From B16-G9 sp964400655 (GTDB lineage: Bacteria; Bacteroidota; Bacteroidia; Bacteroidales; F082): a DNA stretch of 11,292 nt. The notes below the pieces were generated by a model. It was not told where the DNA came from. It did not search any database and saw only the letters and a list, made by a program, of their open reading frames with translations. Location: assembly GCA_964400655.1 (NCBI GenBank), contig CAYNVN010000094.1:1-11292 (forward strand), read 5' to 3'. Shown in pieces: positions 1-8,429 of the stretch (positions within the stretch are counted from its first letter, which is position 1; the number at the start of each line of letters is the position of its first letter). The position numbers and the translations under genes are program-made.

Positions 1-17
1 TTGCCGGGTGGTGGCAG

Positions 18-45
18 GTTCAAGGTTTGGAAGTTTAAAGTTTGA
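18..45 (+). repeat. Direct repeat, left copy (28 bp)
   Basis: This 28-bp stretch begins GTTCAAGGTTTGGA and matches 3934-3961 in the same orientation at 26 of 28 positions. The two differences are A to G, at positions 32 and 39. The copies are about 3.9 kb apart and bracket the ABC-F and FadL-like genes. The sequence is low in complexity (G, T and A rich) and built from near-7-bp units, so the match may reflect shared repeat consensus rather than a recombination or target-site event. Confidence 0.7.
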
Positions 46-190
46 ATGTTCAAAGTTTGGAAGTTAAAAGTTTGAGGAACCGCTAAGGCGCAGAGGCGCG
101 AAGAACCTTTTCGGTCGAACGAGGGTTTGCGGGGGGAGTCCGGAAAGGTTGAGAAGTTCAGAGGTTTAAAAGTTCAGAAGTATTAGTTTT

Positions 191-218
191 GTTGCTTGAT
201 GCTTGATGCTCGTTGCTT
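191..218 (+). repeat. Four 7-bp tandem units, consensus GWTGCTY
   Basis: Four consecutive heptamers read GTTGCTT, GATGCTT, GATGCTC and GTTGCTT. The unit is nearly the same as the GTTGCTG heptamer repeated six times at 3819-3860, in front of the ABC-F gene. No coding function is suggested. Confidence 0.75.
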
Positions 219-244
219 GTTTGCCCCTTGCCACAAGCCCCAGC

Positions 245-362
245 GTCATTCCGAAGGAGGTACGACTGAGGAATCTCCCGGGCATCATCCTGCCTTTTTG
301 GTAAAAGGGAATTCGGTAGTCAATAGCGGGGGATTTCTCCTCTCTACGGTCGTCGAAATGAC
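245..362. repeat. Long imperfect inverted repeat
   Basis: Two 36-nt arms (245-280 and 327-362) face each other. The reverse complement of the left arm matches the right arm at 24 of 36 positions without gaps. The outer ends are perfect (GTCATT against AATGAC) and so are the first four bases at the inner ends (CCCG against CGGG). The arms enclose about 46 nt. From memory, similar arms occur many times in intergenic regions of Bacteroidota genomes. I infer a dispersed, possibly non-autonomous (MITE-like or REP-like) element. No transposase is present and no target-site duplication is obvious. Confidence 0.6.
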
Positions 363-425
363 GGAGAAAAAAAGGTCGTTGGAAAGACGTGGGAAAGGGT
401 GGGTGGGTGGGCGGGGAGCGAAGTG

Positions 426-441
426 CTGAAAATGGTTTCAG
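426..441. other. Small hairpin just downstream of the FadL-like gene
   Basis: CTGAAA (426-431) and TTTCAG (436-441) form a perfect 6-bp stem with a 4-nt loop. It starts 4 nt after the stop codon of the minus-strand outer-membrane gene. No T-run follows on the minus strand, so it is not a standard intrinsic terminator. It could serve as a transcript 3' end, but this is weakly supported. Confidence 0.3.
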
Positions 442-445
442 GATG

Positions 446-1900
446 TTAAAAATCGTAAGAAAAACCGACGATTAACCCGATGCTTACGGAGGTATAGGTC
501 ATGTTATGTTCTCTGGCACCCTGTAACGCATGGTTGGTTCCGGGCACGTACCATTGAATATCGGTAAAATTTATAAACTGTTTGTTATTCCGTTGCCGTC
601 CATAGGAAAACGATAATCCTGCATTTATTTTTAATCTGTTCTTAAATATAAAGTTTCCTCCGCCGGTTAAATGAAAAAGGTCGGAGGCCGTGCGGTTGAA
701 AAAATTAGCTTTAGGATGATCTTCGTAAAATGTTAGCGGTATGTAAAAAGAATTAAAATCGGTTTTTAAACCGAACACAAGCTCAAAATTGTTTCGCATT
801 TCAAACATATAACCAAAGGCAACATTCATAATGGGCCTGTTTCCGTAGTATATGGTTGTGTATTCTGTTCCCTTAACGGGGTCAAACAATAGAGAACCGT
901 TTCTTGCAGCATCTACCATTTTATAGGGTTTAATGCCTGCAAAAAATTCGGCGGAAATGTAATAGACATCTTTACCTCCGGCAGGCTGGCTTCTTATGCC
1001 CACAGATATGGAAAAGGGATCTTTTACTTGTGAGAAGACATAATCGGACGATTCCTGTTTTACGTAATCGGGTATGGGGTCGCCCTGATTGTTGAAAATA
1101 TTATAAAATGATGTCTCTTTTTTTGTGTGGCTGTAACCGAACAATCTGCCAGATGGTAAAGTAATGTTCAAACCGATGCTCATGTTGTGTAATTCGTATC
1201 GAAAGCCAATCTTTCCCAAAATTCTTAAATCCCATAAATTTATCCACCCGAAAGAATCCCATCCCGAATAGGGTAGCGACACGGCATGGGGATAAAGTGC
1301 CGTACCGGCCCTGTTGTAATAAAGTAACGATTTGTAAGCAACCAATAACGAAATACCAACCCTGAAATGATCGTTAAGCTCATAGGATGTTCCCAACCCG
1401 CCCCAATAATCATCATAGGTGCCTTCAAGATTAAATGAACCCCGGTAATCAGCTTTTTCAATTCCATGCGGATTGGTAAGTAGTTGTTTTACCGTGGTAT
1501 AGAAATTTACTTTTTTATAGTCGTGGCTGAACAGAGCAAACTGCCAGCTTAGCTTAGGGTATTTTTTTGACCGGAACAGGTAGGTAAAAAACCTCGGTAA
1601 TACATTAAAAGAGTAATAGCTGTAGTCTTCGTTTTTGCCAAAAGCATTGCTGTAATTTTCAATAAGCAGTGTAAACATGCTGGTATTTAATGCGATGTTG
1701 TTGTTTTCTATTTCGGAGATACCCGCCGGGTTAAAATAGATAGAGGTAATGCCCGAACCACCGCCAACCACAGCGCCTCCCAGCATGGTTGCTTCCGAGT
1801 TAAAGCTGGTACTCCAGTAATTGGAAGGTTGTGCAAACAGGGTGATGGCAGATGTAAAAAACAGAACGGTAAGCAGATATTTCAGCAGGGTGTTTTTCAT
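446..1900 (-). CDS. FadL/OmpP1-like outer-membrane beta-barrel protein
   Basis: This 484-residue protein is predicted to be an outer-membrane channel for hydrophobic molecules. It has a signal peptide (residues 1 to about 23, cleavage probably LFA|QPS). A glycine-rich segment follows, ending in IYFNPAGIS (NPAG at 57-60), the hallmark N-terminal motif of the FadL/TodX/OmpP1 family. The rest is alternating, aromatic-rich sequence typical of beta strands, and the chain ends in phenylalanine, as outer-membrane barrels usually do. FadL proteins carry long-chain fatty acids or other hydrophobic compounds inward by lateral diffusion; this substrate is unknown. The length is normal for the family. 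The gene starts 9 nt after the ABC-F stop codon, so the two are almost certainly co-transcribed. Its position downstream of a lipid-biosynthesis operon makes a lipid substrate attractive, but that is inference. Family assignment is fairly secure and function is not. Confidence 0.8.
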   Translation of the reverse strand: MKNTLLKYLLTVLFFTSAITLFAQPSNYWSTSFNSEATMLGGAVVGGGSGITSIYFNPAGISEIENNNIALNTSMFTLLIENYSNAFGKNEDYSYYSFNVLPRFFTYLFRSKKYPKLSWQFALFSHDYKKVNFYTTVKQLLTNPHGIEKADYRGSFNLEGTYDDYWGGLGTSYELNDHFRVGISLLVAYKSLLYYNRAGTALYPHAVSLPYSGWDSFGWINLWDLRILGKIGFRYELHNMSIGLNITLPSGRLFGYSHTKKETSFYNIFNNQGDPIPDYVKQESSDYVFSQVKDPFSISVGIRSQPAGGKDVYYISAEFFAGIKPYKMVDAARNGSLLFDPVKGTEYTTIYYGNRPIMNVAFGYMFEMRNNFELVFGLKTDFNSFYIPLTFYEDHPKANFFNRTASDLFHLTGGGNFIFKNRLKINAGLSFSYGRQRNNKQFINFTDIQWYVPGTNHALQGAREHNMTYTSVSIGLIVGFSYDF

Positions 1901-1909
1901 TTAACAAAA

Positions 1910-3814
<1,905 letters not shown>

Positions 3815-3818
3815 GGGG

Positions 3819-3860
3819 GTTGCTGGTTGCTGGGTGCTGGGTGCTGGTTGCTGGTTGCTG
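3819..3860 (-). repeat. Six-copy 7-bp tandem repeat in front of the ABC-F start
   Basis: On the plus strand there are six exact 7-nt units: GTTGCTG twice, GGTGCTG twice, GTTGCTG twice. In the ABC-F sense direction these read CAGCAAC or CAGCACC, followed by four C and the ATG. The sense strand of the repeat contains no T, so it has no stop codon in any frame. The repeat occupies the spot where a ribosome-binding site would lie. A seventh copy (3893-3899) follows the adjacent hairpin. Tandem repeats of this kind can change copy number by slippage, which would alter the leader but not the reading frame of the protein. Confidence 0.8.
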
Positions 3861-3892
3861 CCTGCCCGAATGTACCGGAAGGTACGGGCGGG
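3861..3892. repeat. GC-rich hairpin in the darB to ABC-F spacer
   Basis: CCTGCCC (3861-3867) pairs with GGGCGGG (3886-3892), including one G-T pair. After a 4-nt bulge (GAAT), GTACC (3872-3876) pairs with GGTAC (3881-3885) around a GGAA loop. No T-run follows on either strand, so it does not look like an intrinsic terminator. It sits inside the repeat spacer directly beside the 7-bp tandem repeat and resembles a REP-type palindromic element. It could also act as a processing or mRNA-stability element between the two gene groups. Confidence 0.55.
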
Positions 3893-3980
3893 GTTGCTGG
3901 TTGGTTCTAAGTTTTAATGTTCAAGGTTTTAATGTTCAAGGTTTGGAGGTTTAAGGTTTGAGGTTTGGTGCAAAGTGCAC
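3893..3980. repeat. Degenerate 7-bp repeat tract (island B), with direct repeat copy
   Basis: This G/T/A-rich tract is built of near-heptamer units (AATGTTC, AAGGTTT, GAGGTTT and similar), the same type seen at 1-75. Positions 3934-3961 are the right copy of the 28-bp direct repeat, 26/28 identical to 18-45 and in the same orientation. A small stem GTGCA/TGCAC (3968-3972 with 3976-3980, 3-nt loop) lies about 15 nt after the darB stop codon, but no T-run follows it. I see no TAnnTTTG promoter box on the minus strand across the whole spacer (3815-3995). The ABC-F pair may therefore depend on the upstream operon's transcript or on a promoter inside darB. Confidence 0.65.
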
Positions 3981-3995
3981 AAGCGCTTTTTCCGG

Positions 3996-5132
3996 TTATA
4001 CCACCGTTAAAAGCGAATAGGCATACGAAAAGCGGGCACTTTCGGGAACCATTAACATCAGCTTGTCTCCTTTTTTTAGTTTTCCGGTGTTGAACAACTC
4101 TTCAATCATCAGCATGGCCGAAGCGGCTCCCACATTACCCACGCGCGGCAGGTTTAAAAACCATTTTTCATCCGGAATGTTGAGTCCTGCCTTTTTAAAA
4201 CCTTCACTTAAAGGTTCTTTAAAAAACATGGATGAGATGTGCGGCAAAAAGTAATCGATGCTGTCCAAATCAACATTGTATTTGTCGATTACCAGTTTTA
4301 AATGTTCCACACCTTTGTCAACAATATGCTGTTGCAGCAGTCTTGCATCCTGTTTTAATGAAAATACCGATTTCAGTTGTTGTTCTTTTGCCGTCATTTC
4401 GCGCCAGCCTTTTACGCTTCCGTCTTTTTCCTTTTCGCATCCGGCATACATGCAGGTATCCAGTTCCACGGCATAGGTAAGCACGTCAATCCATTCAACC
4501 CTGAGGGCCGGTTTTCCCTCTTCCGGTTGGGTTTGCATCAGCATTGCGGCAGCACCGTCGCTGAGCATCCATCGCAAAAAATCTTTTTCAAAAGCGATGT
4601 ATGGGTTTTCTTCGATTTCTTTACGGCGGTCGATTTCGGCTTCGTAGTTTTCCGCTTTCATCCATGACGAGAAGGCTTCCGAACCGGCCACCACTGCTCT
4701 TTTCTTTTCGCCCGTTTTTAACGAAAGGTAAGCATATTTAAGCGAGAGCATTCCTGCATTGCAGGTGCCCTGAGCCGAAACGGCTTCCACCGGTTTTCCG
4801 CCCAGCTCGCCGGCCACCATAAGTGCATGGGCAGGCTGTATAACATCGGGCGATGAAGTTCCGGCGGCAATCAGGTCAATATCGTTATAGTTTATCCGGT
4901 CGTCGAAAAGCCTGCGAATGGCTTCGGCGGTAAGCTGTGCATTGGTATGTGTTACACGGCCGCTTTTATCCAAAGCATAATAGCGGGTTTTTATCCCGTT
5001 GCTTCTTAATATCAGTACCCTCGACTTCGACTCTCTTCCGTCAACCATACCCAGAATCTTTTCCATTTCATTGTTTGAAACAGGGTCGTTGGGTAAAAAC
5101 TTTTCAATTCGTGTTATGTAAACGTTGTTCAT
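3996..5132 (-). CDS. darB: DarB-like KAS III ketosynthase/cyclase (dialkylresorcinol biosynthesis)
   Basis: This 378-residue protein is a thiolase-fold ketosynthase of the FabH (KAS III) class. The catalytic triad is visible: Cys124 in SAQGTCNAGM, His298 in FLPHISS, and Asn333 in RVGNVGAAS. The family's SDGAAAML motif is at 191-198. In characterised DAR systems, DarB joins a beta-ketoacyl thioester to an alpha,beta-unsaturated acyl thioester and cyclises the product to a 2,5-dialkyl-1,3-cyclohexanedione. The position directly after the DarA-like gene supports that role over housekeeping FabH: the darA stop and darB start are separated by two bases (TAAGGATG), implying translational coupling. 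It also has an insertion rich in charged residues (about 160-180 and 230-260) beyond the minimal FabH length of roughly 320. It is the last gene of the five-gene operon. The ketosynthase class is near certain; the DarB call rests on its neighbour and my recognition of the family. Confidence 0.82.
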   Translation of the reverse strand: MNNVYITRIEKFLPNDPVSNNEMEKILGMVDGRESKSRVLILRSNGIKTRYYALDKSGRVTHTNAQLTAEAIRRLFDDRINYNDIDLIAAGTSSPDVIQPAHALMVAGELGGKPVEAVSAQGTCNAGMLSLKYAYLSLKTGEKKRAVVAGSEAFSSWMKAENYEAEIDRRKEIEENPYIAFEKDFLRWMLSDGAAAMLMQTQPEEGKPALRVEWIDVLTYAVELDTCMYAGCEKEKDGSVKGWREMTAKEQQLKSVFSLKQDARLLQQHIVDKGVEHLKLVIDKYNVDLDSIDYFLPHISSMFFKEPLSEGFKKAGLNIPDEKWFLNLPRVGNVGAASAMLMIEELFNTGKLKKGDKLMLMVPESARFSYAYSLLTVV

Positions 5133-5134
5133 CC

Positions 5135-6061
5135 TTAAATTAATTCGGTATTCAGTTCAACCCCTTTGAAATATTCCAGTTTTTTTCTGAATCGCCACCA
5201 TGTTACCGGTAAAAACAGATAAAAAAGTAAAATTGCAACGGGCGAAGCGACAAAAATAGCAATAAGAAGATACCATTTGAAAATTTTTAGTCTTCCGATT
5301 CGGTTCGGATCGCCGTGTTCACCTTTTTTCCGGATGAATTTAGCCCATTTGCGGAAGAACTTTTTGGCCCTGAGTTCCATGAAAACCACGTTTGGAACCA
5401 GGTCAACCGAACCGAGTGCGAGCAGCTGTTGTTGCAGATTATCGAATTTTCCCGATGTGGTTGCTTCCGCAATGGGTTGACCGTATTTTACGGCTTCGGC
5501 AATATCTTTATCGGAAATACCCGGTTTGGGAAAGATGCCCCATAAACGGTCTTTTTTTCCCGTCATCATCCAGTAGATAATGGTTACCACGCTGGCCAGA
5601 TTGTTGGTTTTGTCGCGTAAGGCGATGTTGCCCGCCAAACGGCCTCCGTTGTTTGCAATCATCTTTTTAATATCCTCTTGCGCGTTAACCCACATGTTGC
5701 GGGCACCGATAACCGTTACAACAGGCTTGCCCTTCATTACTTTGGCAGCTTCGGGCGATTTTAAAAACGAGGTGATGGGGATGGCCGGCGACAGAAACCA
5801 AATGGGGAATCCTAAAATGATCAGGTCAAAGTTATCATCCGGATTAAAAGAGAATGGTTTGAGTTTTGCCGGTATTAAATCAACGGCATCGGGCATGGCA
5901 TCCCAAAAAGATACATCTGTCCACGGAAACGGGTAGGGGGGGTCGGGTTGCAGGTTTTCTTTTACAATTTCAACCTTGCCGTTTAAACCTTTTATAATAT
6001 TATCCGTAATTTCGTTTAACTGACCCGATTGCGAATAGGTAACCACAAGAACTTTTTTCAT
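5135..6061 (-). CDS. darA: DarA-like flavodoxin-fold protein with C-terminal membrane segment
   Basis: This 308-residue protein starts with a flavodoxin-type fold. Strand 1 leads into TYSQSGQ (8-14), the expected FMN phosphate-binding loop. GFPIWFLSPAIPITSFL (84-100) and GARNMWVN (119-126) are the next two flavin-site loops. A second half that ordinary flavodoxins lack (about 170-255) is followed by a hydrophobic helix (about 262-287) between basic flanks, placing it at the inner membrane. This matches proteins annotated in Bacteroidota as dialkylresorcinol condensing enzyme DarA. In the experimental literature DarB performs the condensation and DarA is needed to aromatise the cyclohexanedione to a resorcinol, so the database name is misleading. 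A flavin-dependent oxidation would fit that step. It ends 2 nt before darB. Without darB beside it, I would call it only a flavodoxin-like oxidoreductase. Confidence 0.78.
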   Translation of the reverse strand: MKKVLVVTYSQSGQLNEITDNIIKGLNGKVEIVKENLQPDPPYPFPWTDVSFWDAMPDAVDLIPAKLKPFSFNPDDNFDLIILGFPIWFLSPAIPITSFLKSPEAAKVMKGKPVVTVIGARNMWVNAQEDIKKMIANNGGRLAGNIALRDKTNNLASVVTIIYWMMTGKKDRLWGIFPKPGISDKDIAEAVKYGQPIAEATTSGKFDNLQQQLLALGSVDLVPNVVFMELRAKKFFRKWAKFIRKKGEHGDPNRIGRLKIFKWYLLIAIFVASPVAILLFYLFLPVTWWRFRKKLEYFKGVELNTELI

Positions 6062-6133
6062 CTTACCAAACGTTTTTAGTTTTGAAAACTACTTTTTACG
6101 GTGCATCTGCCGGAAACCGGACCTTAACTGTTG

Positions 6134-7207
6134 TTAACTTTTTTTTCTGCATTTAAACAGCGTATGACTAACGCCTATATTTTCAAATTCTTTTTCGATA
6201 TACATTCCTGACTGTTCCACCAGTTTGCGCATATCATCCGAATGGTACATCTGGCTGTTTCCGTTGGCAATGGCTGTAAAGTAAAGGGTAGTGGCATGAA
6301 GGCTGTAGGTGGATGCTTCAAACTCCTGCATATCCCAGTAGGTTTCCAGTATGTACAACGCTCCGTTGTCGTCTAAAGCGTCATAGGCTCTTTTGAGGAG
6401 GGTAAGGATTTCCTCCTGTGAAAAACAGTCGAGAAACTGGCTCATCCAAATGGCATTGTGGCCTTTCGGGAAAGGTGCTGACGCATCTAACAGGTCGATG
6501 GGGTAGAGGTCGATTCTGTCCTGAAAACCATGCTTTTTTATATTTTTTTCGGCATCCTTAAGCTGTCCCGGCAAATCGAGGATGGTTATTTTAACCTCAT
6601 CGGAATGGCTGGCACATGCAATGGAAAATTTACCCGTATTACCGCCCACATCCATTATTTTTGTTACCCCTTCGTTAAAAATAACGGGCAGCACCTCCGG
6701 AAATGCCACATCGGAATAGTAATGGTCGAACCCAAACCAGCTTTCTCTTACTTTTTCAGGCAGTTCCGAAAGTGCTTCGTAAACCGTTTTCCAGTTGCCG
6801 AAAACTTTCAATCCTTCGGGTTTTCCGTTTTTAACCGAATCCTGAAGGTGAAACATGCCCAGGTAATTTACATCGTGGGTAAAATCCATGTTTACTTTTG
6901 TAAGCTTGTCGCTGAGGATAAAATAACCGGTTTTGGTTATAAAAAACCTGTTTTTACGTACCATCACCATTTCGAGACTAATGGCCGCTTCCAGCAGTAC
7001 TTTTACACCGTAAACGGAAAGGTTAAGTGCTTCGGCCGTTTCTTCAACGGTTGCTCCTTTGCGGCGTGTTTTCATCAGGTATTCCAAAATTCCCAAATCG
7101 CGCAACGATTTTGCCGCCTGGAACATAATGGGGCCAAAAGCAATTTTTTGAGCATCAAATTTGGCCTGCAGGGCCGATTTATTGTCGTTTCCGTAATCTT
7201 TCATCAT
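6134..7207 (-). CDS. SAM-dependent methyltransferase, O-methyltransferase-like architecture, atypical active site
   Basis: This 357-residue protein has the layout of the plant/bacterial small-molecule O-methyltransferase superfamily. An N-terminal helical and winged-helix dimerisation domain (about 10-105, with a TVEETAEALNLS helix-turn-helix segment) precedes a Rossmann SAM domain. Motif I is KIMDVGGNTGKF (183-194), the acidic residue after strand 2 is in ILDLPG (209-214), and strand 5 is LYILETYWD (284-292). Where the family usually has the catalytic L-H-(D/N)-W-x-D-E stretch, this protein reads FLDCFSQEE (258-266), with Asp260 in the histidine position. Either catalysis differs or the reaction is not a standard O-methylation; C-methylation of the ring or of a beta-keto intermediate is possible. 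From its operon, the likely substrate is the resorcinol/cyclohexanedione made by DarB/DarA. It starts 55 nt after the acyltransferase. The next codon is also ATG, so the start could be one residue later. Confidence 0.85.
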   Translation of the reverse strand: MMKDYGNDNKSALQAKFDAQKIAFGPIMFQAAKSLRDLGILEYLMKTRRKGATVEETAEALNLSVYGVKVLLEAAISLEMVMVRKNRFFITKTGYFILSDKLTKVNMDFTHDVNYLGMFHLQDSVKNGKPEGLKVFGNWKTVYEALSELPEKVRESWFGFDHYYSDVAFPEVLPVIFNEGVTKIMDVGGNTGKFSIACASHSDEVKITILDLPGQLKDAEKNIKKHGFQDRIDLYPIDLLDASAPFPKGHNAIWMSQFLDCFSQEEILTLLKRAYDALDDNGALYILETYWDMQEFEASTYSLHATTLYFTAIANGNSQMYHSDDMRKLVEQSGMYIEKEFENIGVSHTLFKCRKKS

Positions 7208-7262
7208 ATAATAATTCTCAAAAAAAAGTAAGAGGTTTTAACGTTCTGTTTTTTTTGTTGTT

Positions 7263-8156
7263 TCAAAATTTCCAAAAGTAATAATAATTGAACCACTGGC
7301 AGGGATATTTACGAACCTTATCCTCCAGCCATAAAATATAGTTGGTCATTATCAGGTTAAGTTGACGTTTTCGTTGGGCACCTACAGCGTTTGGATAAGT
7401 TATCGGCGGGGTGGCCATAAAGTGATAATGCTTTTTCGACTCTTTAACGGCGGTAACAAAGGTAACCGGTTTGTTGTATTTGGTTGCCAGCTGAAAGGGG
7501 CCCGGCGGAAAGTCGGCATCTTTTCCCATAAATTTACGTGTAACTGTTTTGTTGCCCGGTATATGGCGGTCGCCGTGTATTACCACCAGTTCGTTGTTAA
7601 AGAGGGCTTCTTTGATGAGAAAGAGGTGCTCGAACCCGTCGGGTTTAACGGGAATGATGTTGACTTCATGTTTTTGAATCACCGAATCGAGCAGTTTTTT
7701 AATGGCCTGATGTTCGGCATCCAGCATTACGATATTTACGCGGGTATCCAGCCGATCGAGCAGCTGTCCGGCAATTTCCCAGTTGCCGAGGTGTGCGCCG
7801 ATAAGCATTCCGCCTTTACCGTCGGAAGCCATTTTACGAAGATGATCTTCGCCGTCAAAATCGAAGGTAAATCCGGTTTTTACACCTGATAACAGGGCTA
7901 CTTTATCGAGCAGGGTTTGTCCGAATACATAAAAATTTTTAAAAAGACCGGTAAAACTTTTTATAACTCCCCAGCCGTGGATGGTTCTGAAATAAAACCA
8001 AAGGGATTTTCGTGCAAGCGGAGCAAACAGCACAAAATAAACAACAACAAATCGTAAAATAAAATAGGCAAACCCAAGCCCAAGGTACTTTAAAATAAAT
8101 ATAAAGGTAAGATATCCGGCAACGCCTCCGCGAGTTTTACCCTTCCAGGTAGCCAT
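7263..8156 (-). CDS. LpxL/HtrB-type lysophospholipid acyltransferase
   Basis: This 297-residue protein belongs to the lipid A biosynthesis acyltransferase family (LpxL/HtrB/MsbB). Hydrophobic N-terminal segments (about 12-47) anchor it to the inner membrane. The catalytic HX4E box is HLGNWE (122-127), in the classic context GAHLGNWE. The second conserved box is HGDR (194-197), followed by the FPPGPFQLA segment (216-224). The C-terminus is aromatic-rich (QWFNYYYFWKF), as in the family. These enzymes move an acyl chain from ACP onto a hydroxyl of a lipid. Its start codon overlaps the ACP stop codon (TAATG), so the two are translated as a coupled pair and the ACP is probably its acyl donor. Similar acyltransferases occur in flexirubin/aryl-polyene clusters. 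Here it is more likely to acylate the DAR-type product than to work on lipid A, but that is inference. Confidence 0.88.
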   Translation of the reverse strand: MATWKGKTRGGVAGYLTFIFILKYLGLGFAYFILRFVVVYFVLFAPLARKSLWFYFRTIHGWGVIKSFTGLFKNFYVFGQTLLDKVALLSGVKTGFTFDFDGEDHLRKMASDGKGGMLIGAHLGNWEIAGQLLDRLDTRVNIVMLDAEHQAIKKLLDSVIQKHEVNIIPVKPDGFEHLFLIKEALFNNELVVIHGDRHIPGNKTVTRKFMGKDADFPPGPFQLATKYNKPVTFVTAVKESKKHYHFMATPPITYPNAVGAQRKRQLNLIMTNYILWLEDKVRKYPCQWFNYYYFWKF

Positions 8157-8401
8157 TAGTTATTCAATTGATGCAAAATATAGTTGTATAAGTCATCCAG
8201 TGTTTTCAGTTTTGCCATCTCTTCGGTTTTCATTTTAAACTTAAACTCTTTTTCAATCAGTACGGCTATATCAACAAAATCGAGGCTTTCAATATCGAGG
8301 TCGTCTTTTAAAAGGGCATCGGGTTCAAGTTGACTTTCCTCCAGTTCAAATTCGTCCACCAAAAACACATTTACTTTAGTTACTATATCTTCTTTTTGCA
8401 T
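8156..8401 (-). CDS. Dedicated acyl carrier protein
   Basis: This 81-residue acidic protein has the four-helix ACP pattern. The 4'-phosphopantetheine attachment serine is Ser39 in LDIESLDFVD. The residue before it is Glu rather than the usual Asp (ESL instead of DSL), which suggests a specialised carrier rather than the main fatty-acid ACP. Length and charge are normal. It is the first gene of the five-gene operon and shares one base with the downstream acyltransferase start (TAATG). It presumably carries the acyl intermediates used by DarB and/or the acyltransferase, the role given to DarC in Pseudomonas DAR systems. A phosphopantetheinyl transferase is not in the window and must be supplied from elsewhere. 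Confidence 0.93.
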   Translation of the reverse strand: MQKEDIVTKVNVFLVDEFELEESQLEPDALLKDDLDIESLDFVDIAVLIEKEFKFKMKTEEMAKLKTLDDLYNYILHQLNN

Positions 8402-8421
8402 TGTAATTAAAATTTAAGCTG

Positions 8422-8429
8422 CAAAAATA
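8422..8429 (-). promoter_or_regulatory. Bacteroidota-type -7 box for the ACP operon
   Basis: The minus strand reads TATTTTTG here, a full match to the Bacteroidota -7 consensus TAnnTTTG. It would place the transcript start roughly 14 nt before the ACP ATG. I see no clear upstream TTG at the usual distance, so the -33 element is weak or absent. Confidence 0.45.

Larger units (their letters stand above)
1..445. repeat. Repeat-rich non-coding region (island A)
   Basis: I see no credible gene here; the one open frame, at 196-429, runs through the repeats and has no recognisable protein features. The stretch is a patchwork of short repeats. Positions 1-75 are degenerate roughly 7-bp units around GTTTGAA/GTTCAAA. 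Positions 81-104 are three 8-bp units of the form CGCNRAGG. AGTTCAGA occurs twice (155-162 and 171-178). Four 7-bp units lie at 191-218, and a long imperfect inverted repeat at 245-362. On the minus strand this region lies downstream of the FadL-like gene. Similar GTTTGAA/GTTCAAA tracts and 7-bp units recur at 3815-3975, so the region appears to be part of a dispersed intergenic repeat population rather than unique sequence. Confidence 0.75.

Noticed and set aside
1..218. Possible CRISPR array
   Set aside because: The repeats are 7-8 bp, contiguous and degenerate, with no constant 25-40 bp repeat separated by unique spacers and no cas gene.
196..429. 77-residue open frame in the repeat region
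   Set aside because: It runs through the tandem heptamers and both arms of the inverted repeat, has low-complexity, basic-rich protein sequence, no domain and no promoter. It is best explained by chance.
3968..3980. Hairpin GTGCA/TGCAC as a terminator for the dar operon
   Set aside because: The stem is only 5 bp and no T-run follows on the minus strand, so it is not a convincing intrinsic terminator.
6124..6137. TTAAC/GTTAA stem at the methyltransferase stop codon
   Set aside because: Short AT-rich stem inside an operon, with no T-run after it on the minus strand. Likely chance.
6530..7231. 233-residue open frame opposite the methyltransferase gene
   Set aside because: It lies almost entirely antisense to a well-supported gene. 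Its translation is a mirror of that coding sequence, with no recognisable domain or promoter.
7362..7889. 175-residue open frame opposite the LpxL-type acyltransferase
   Set aside because: The antisense shadow of a gene with intact catalytic motifs; no independent evidence supports it.
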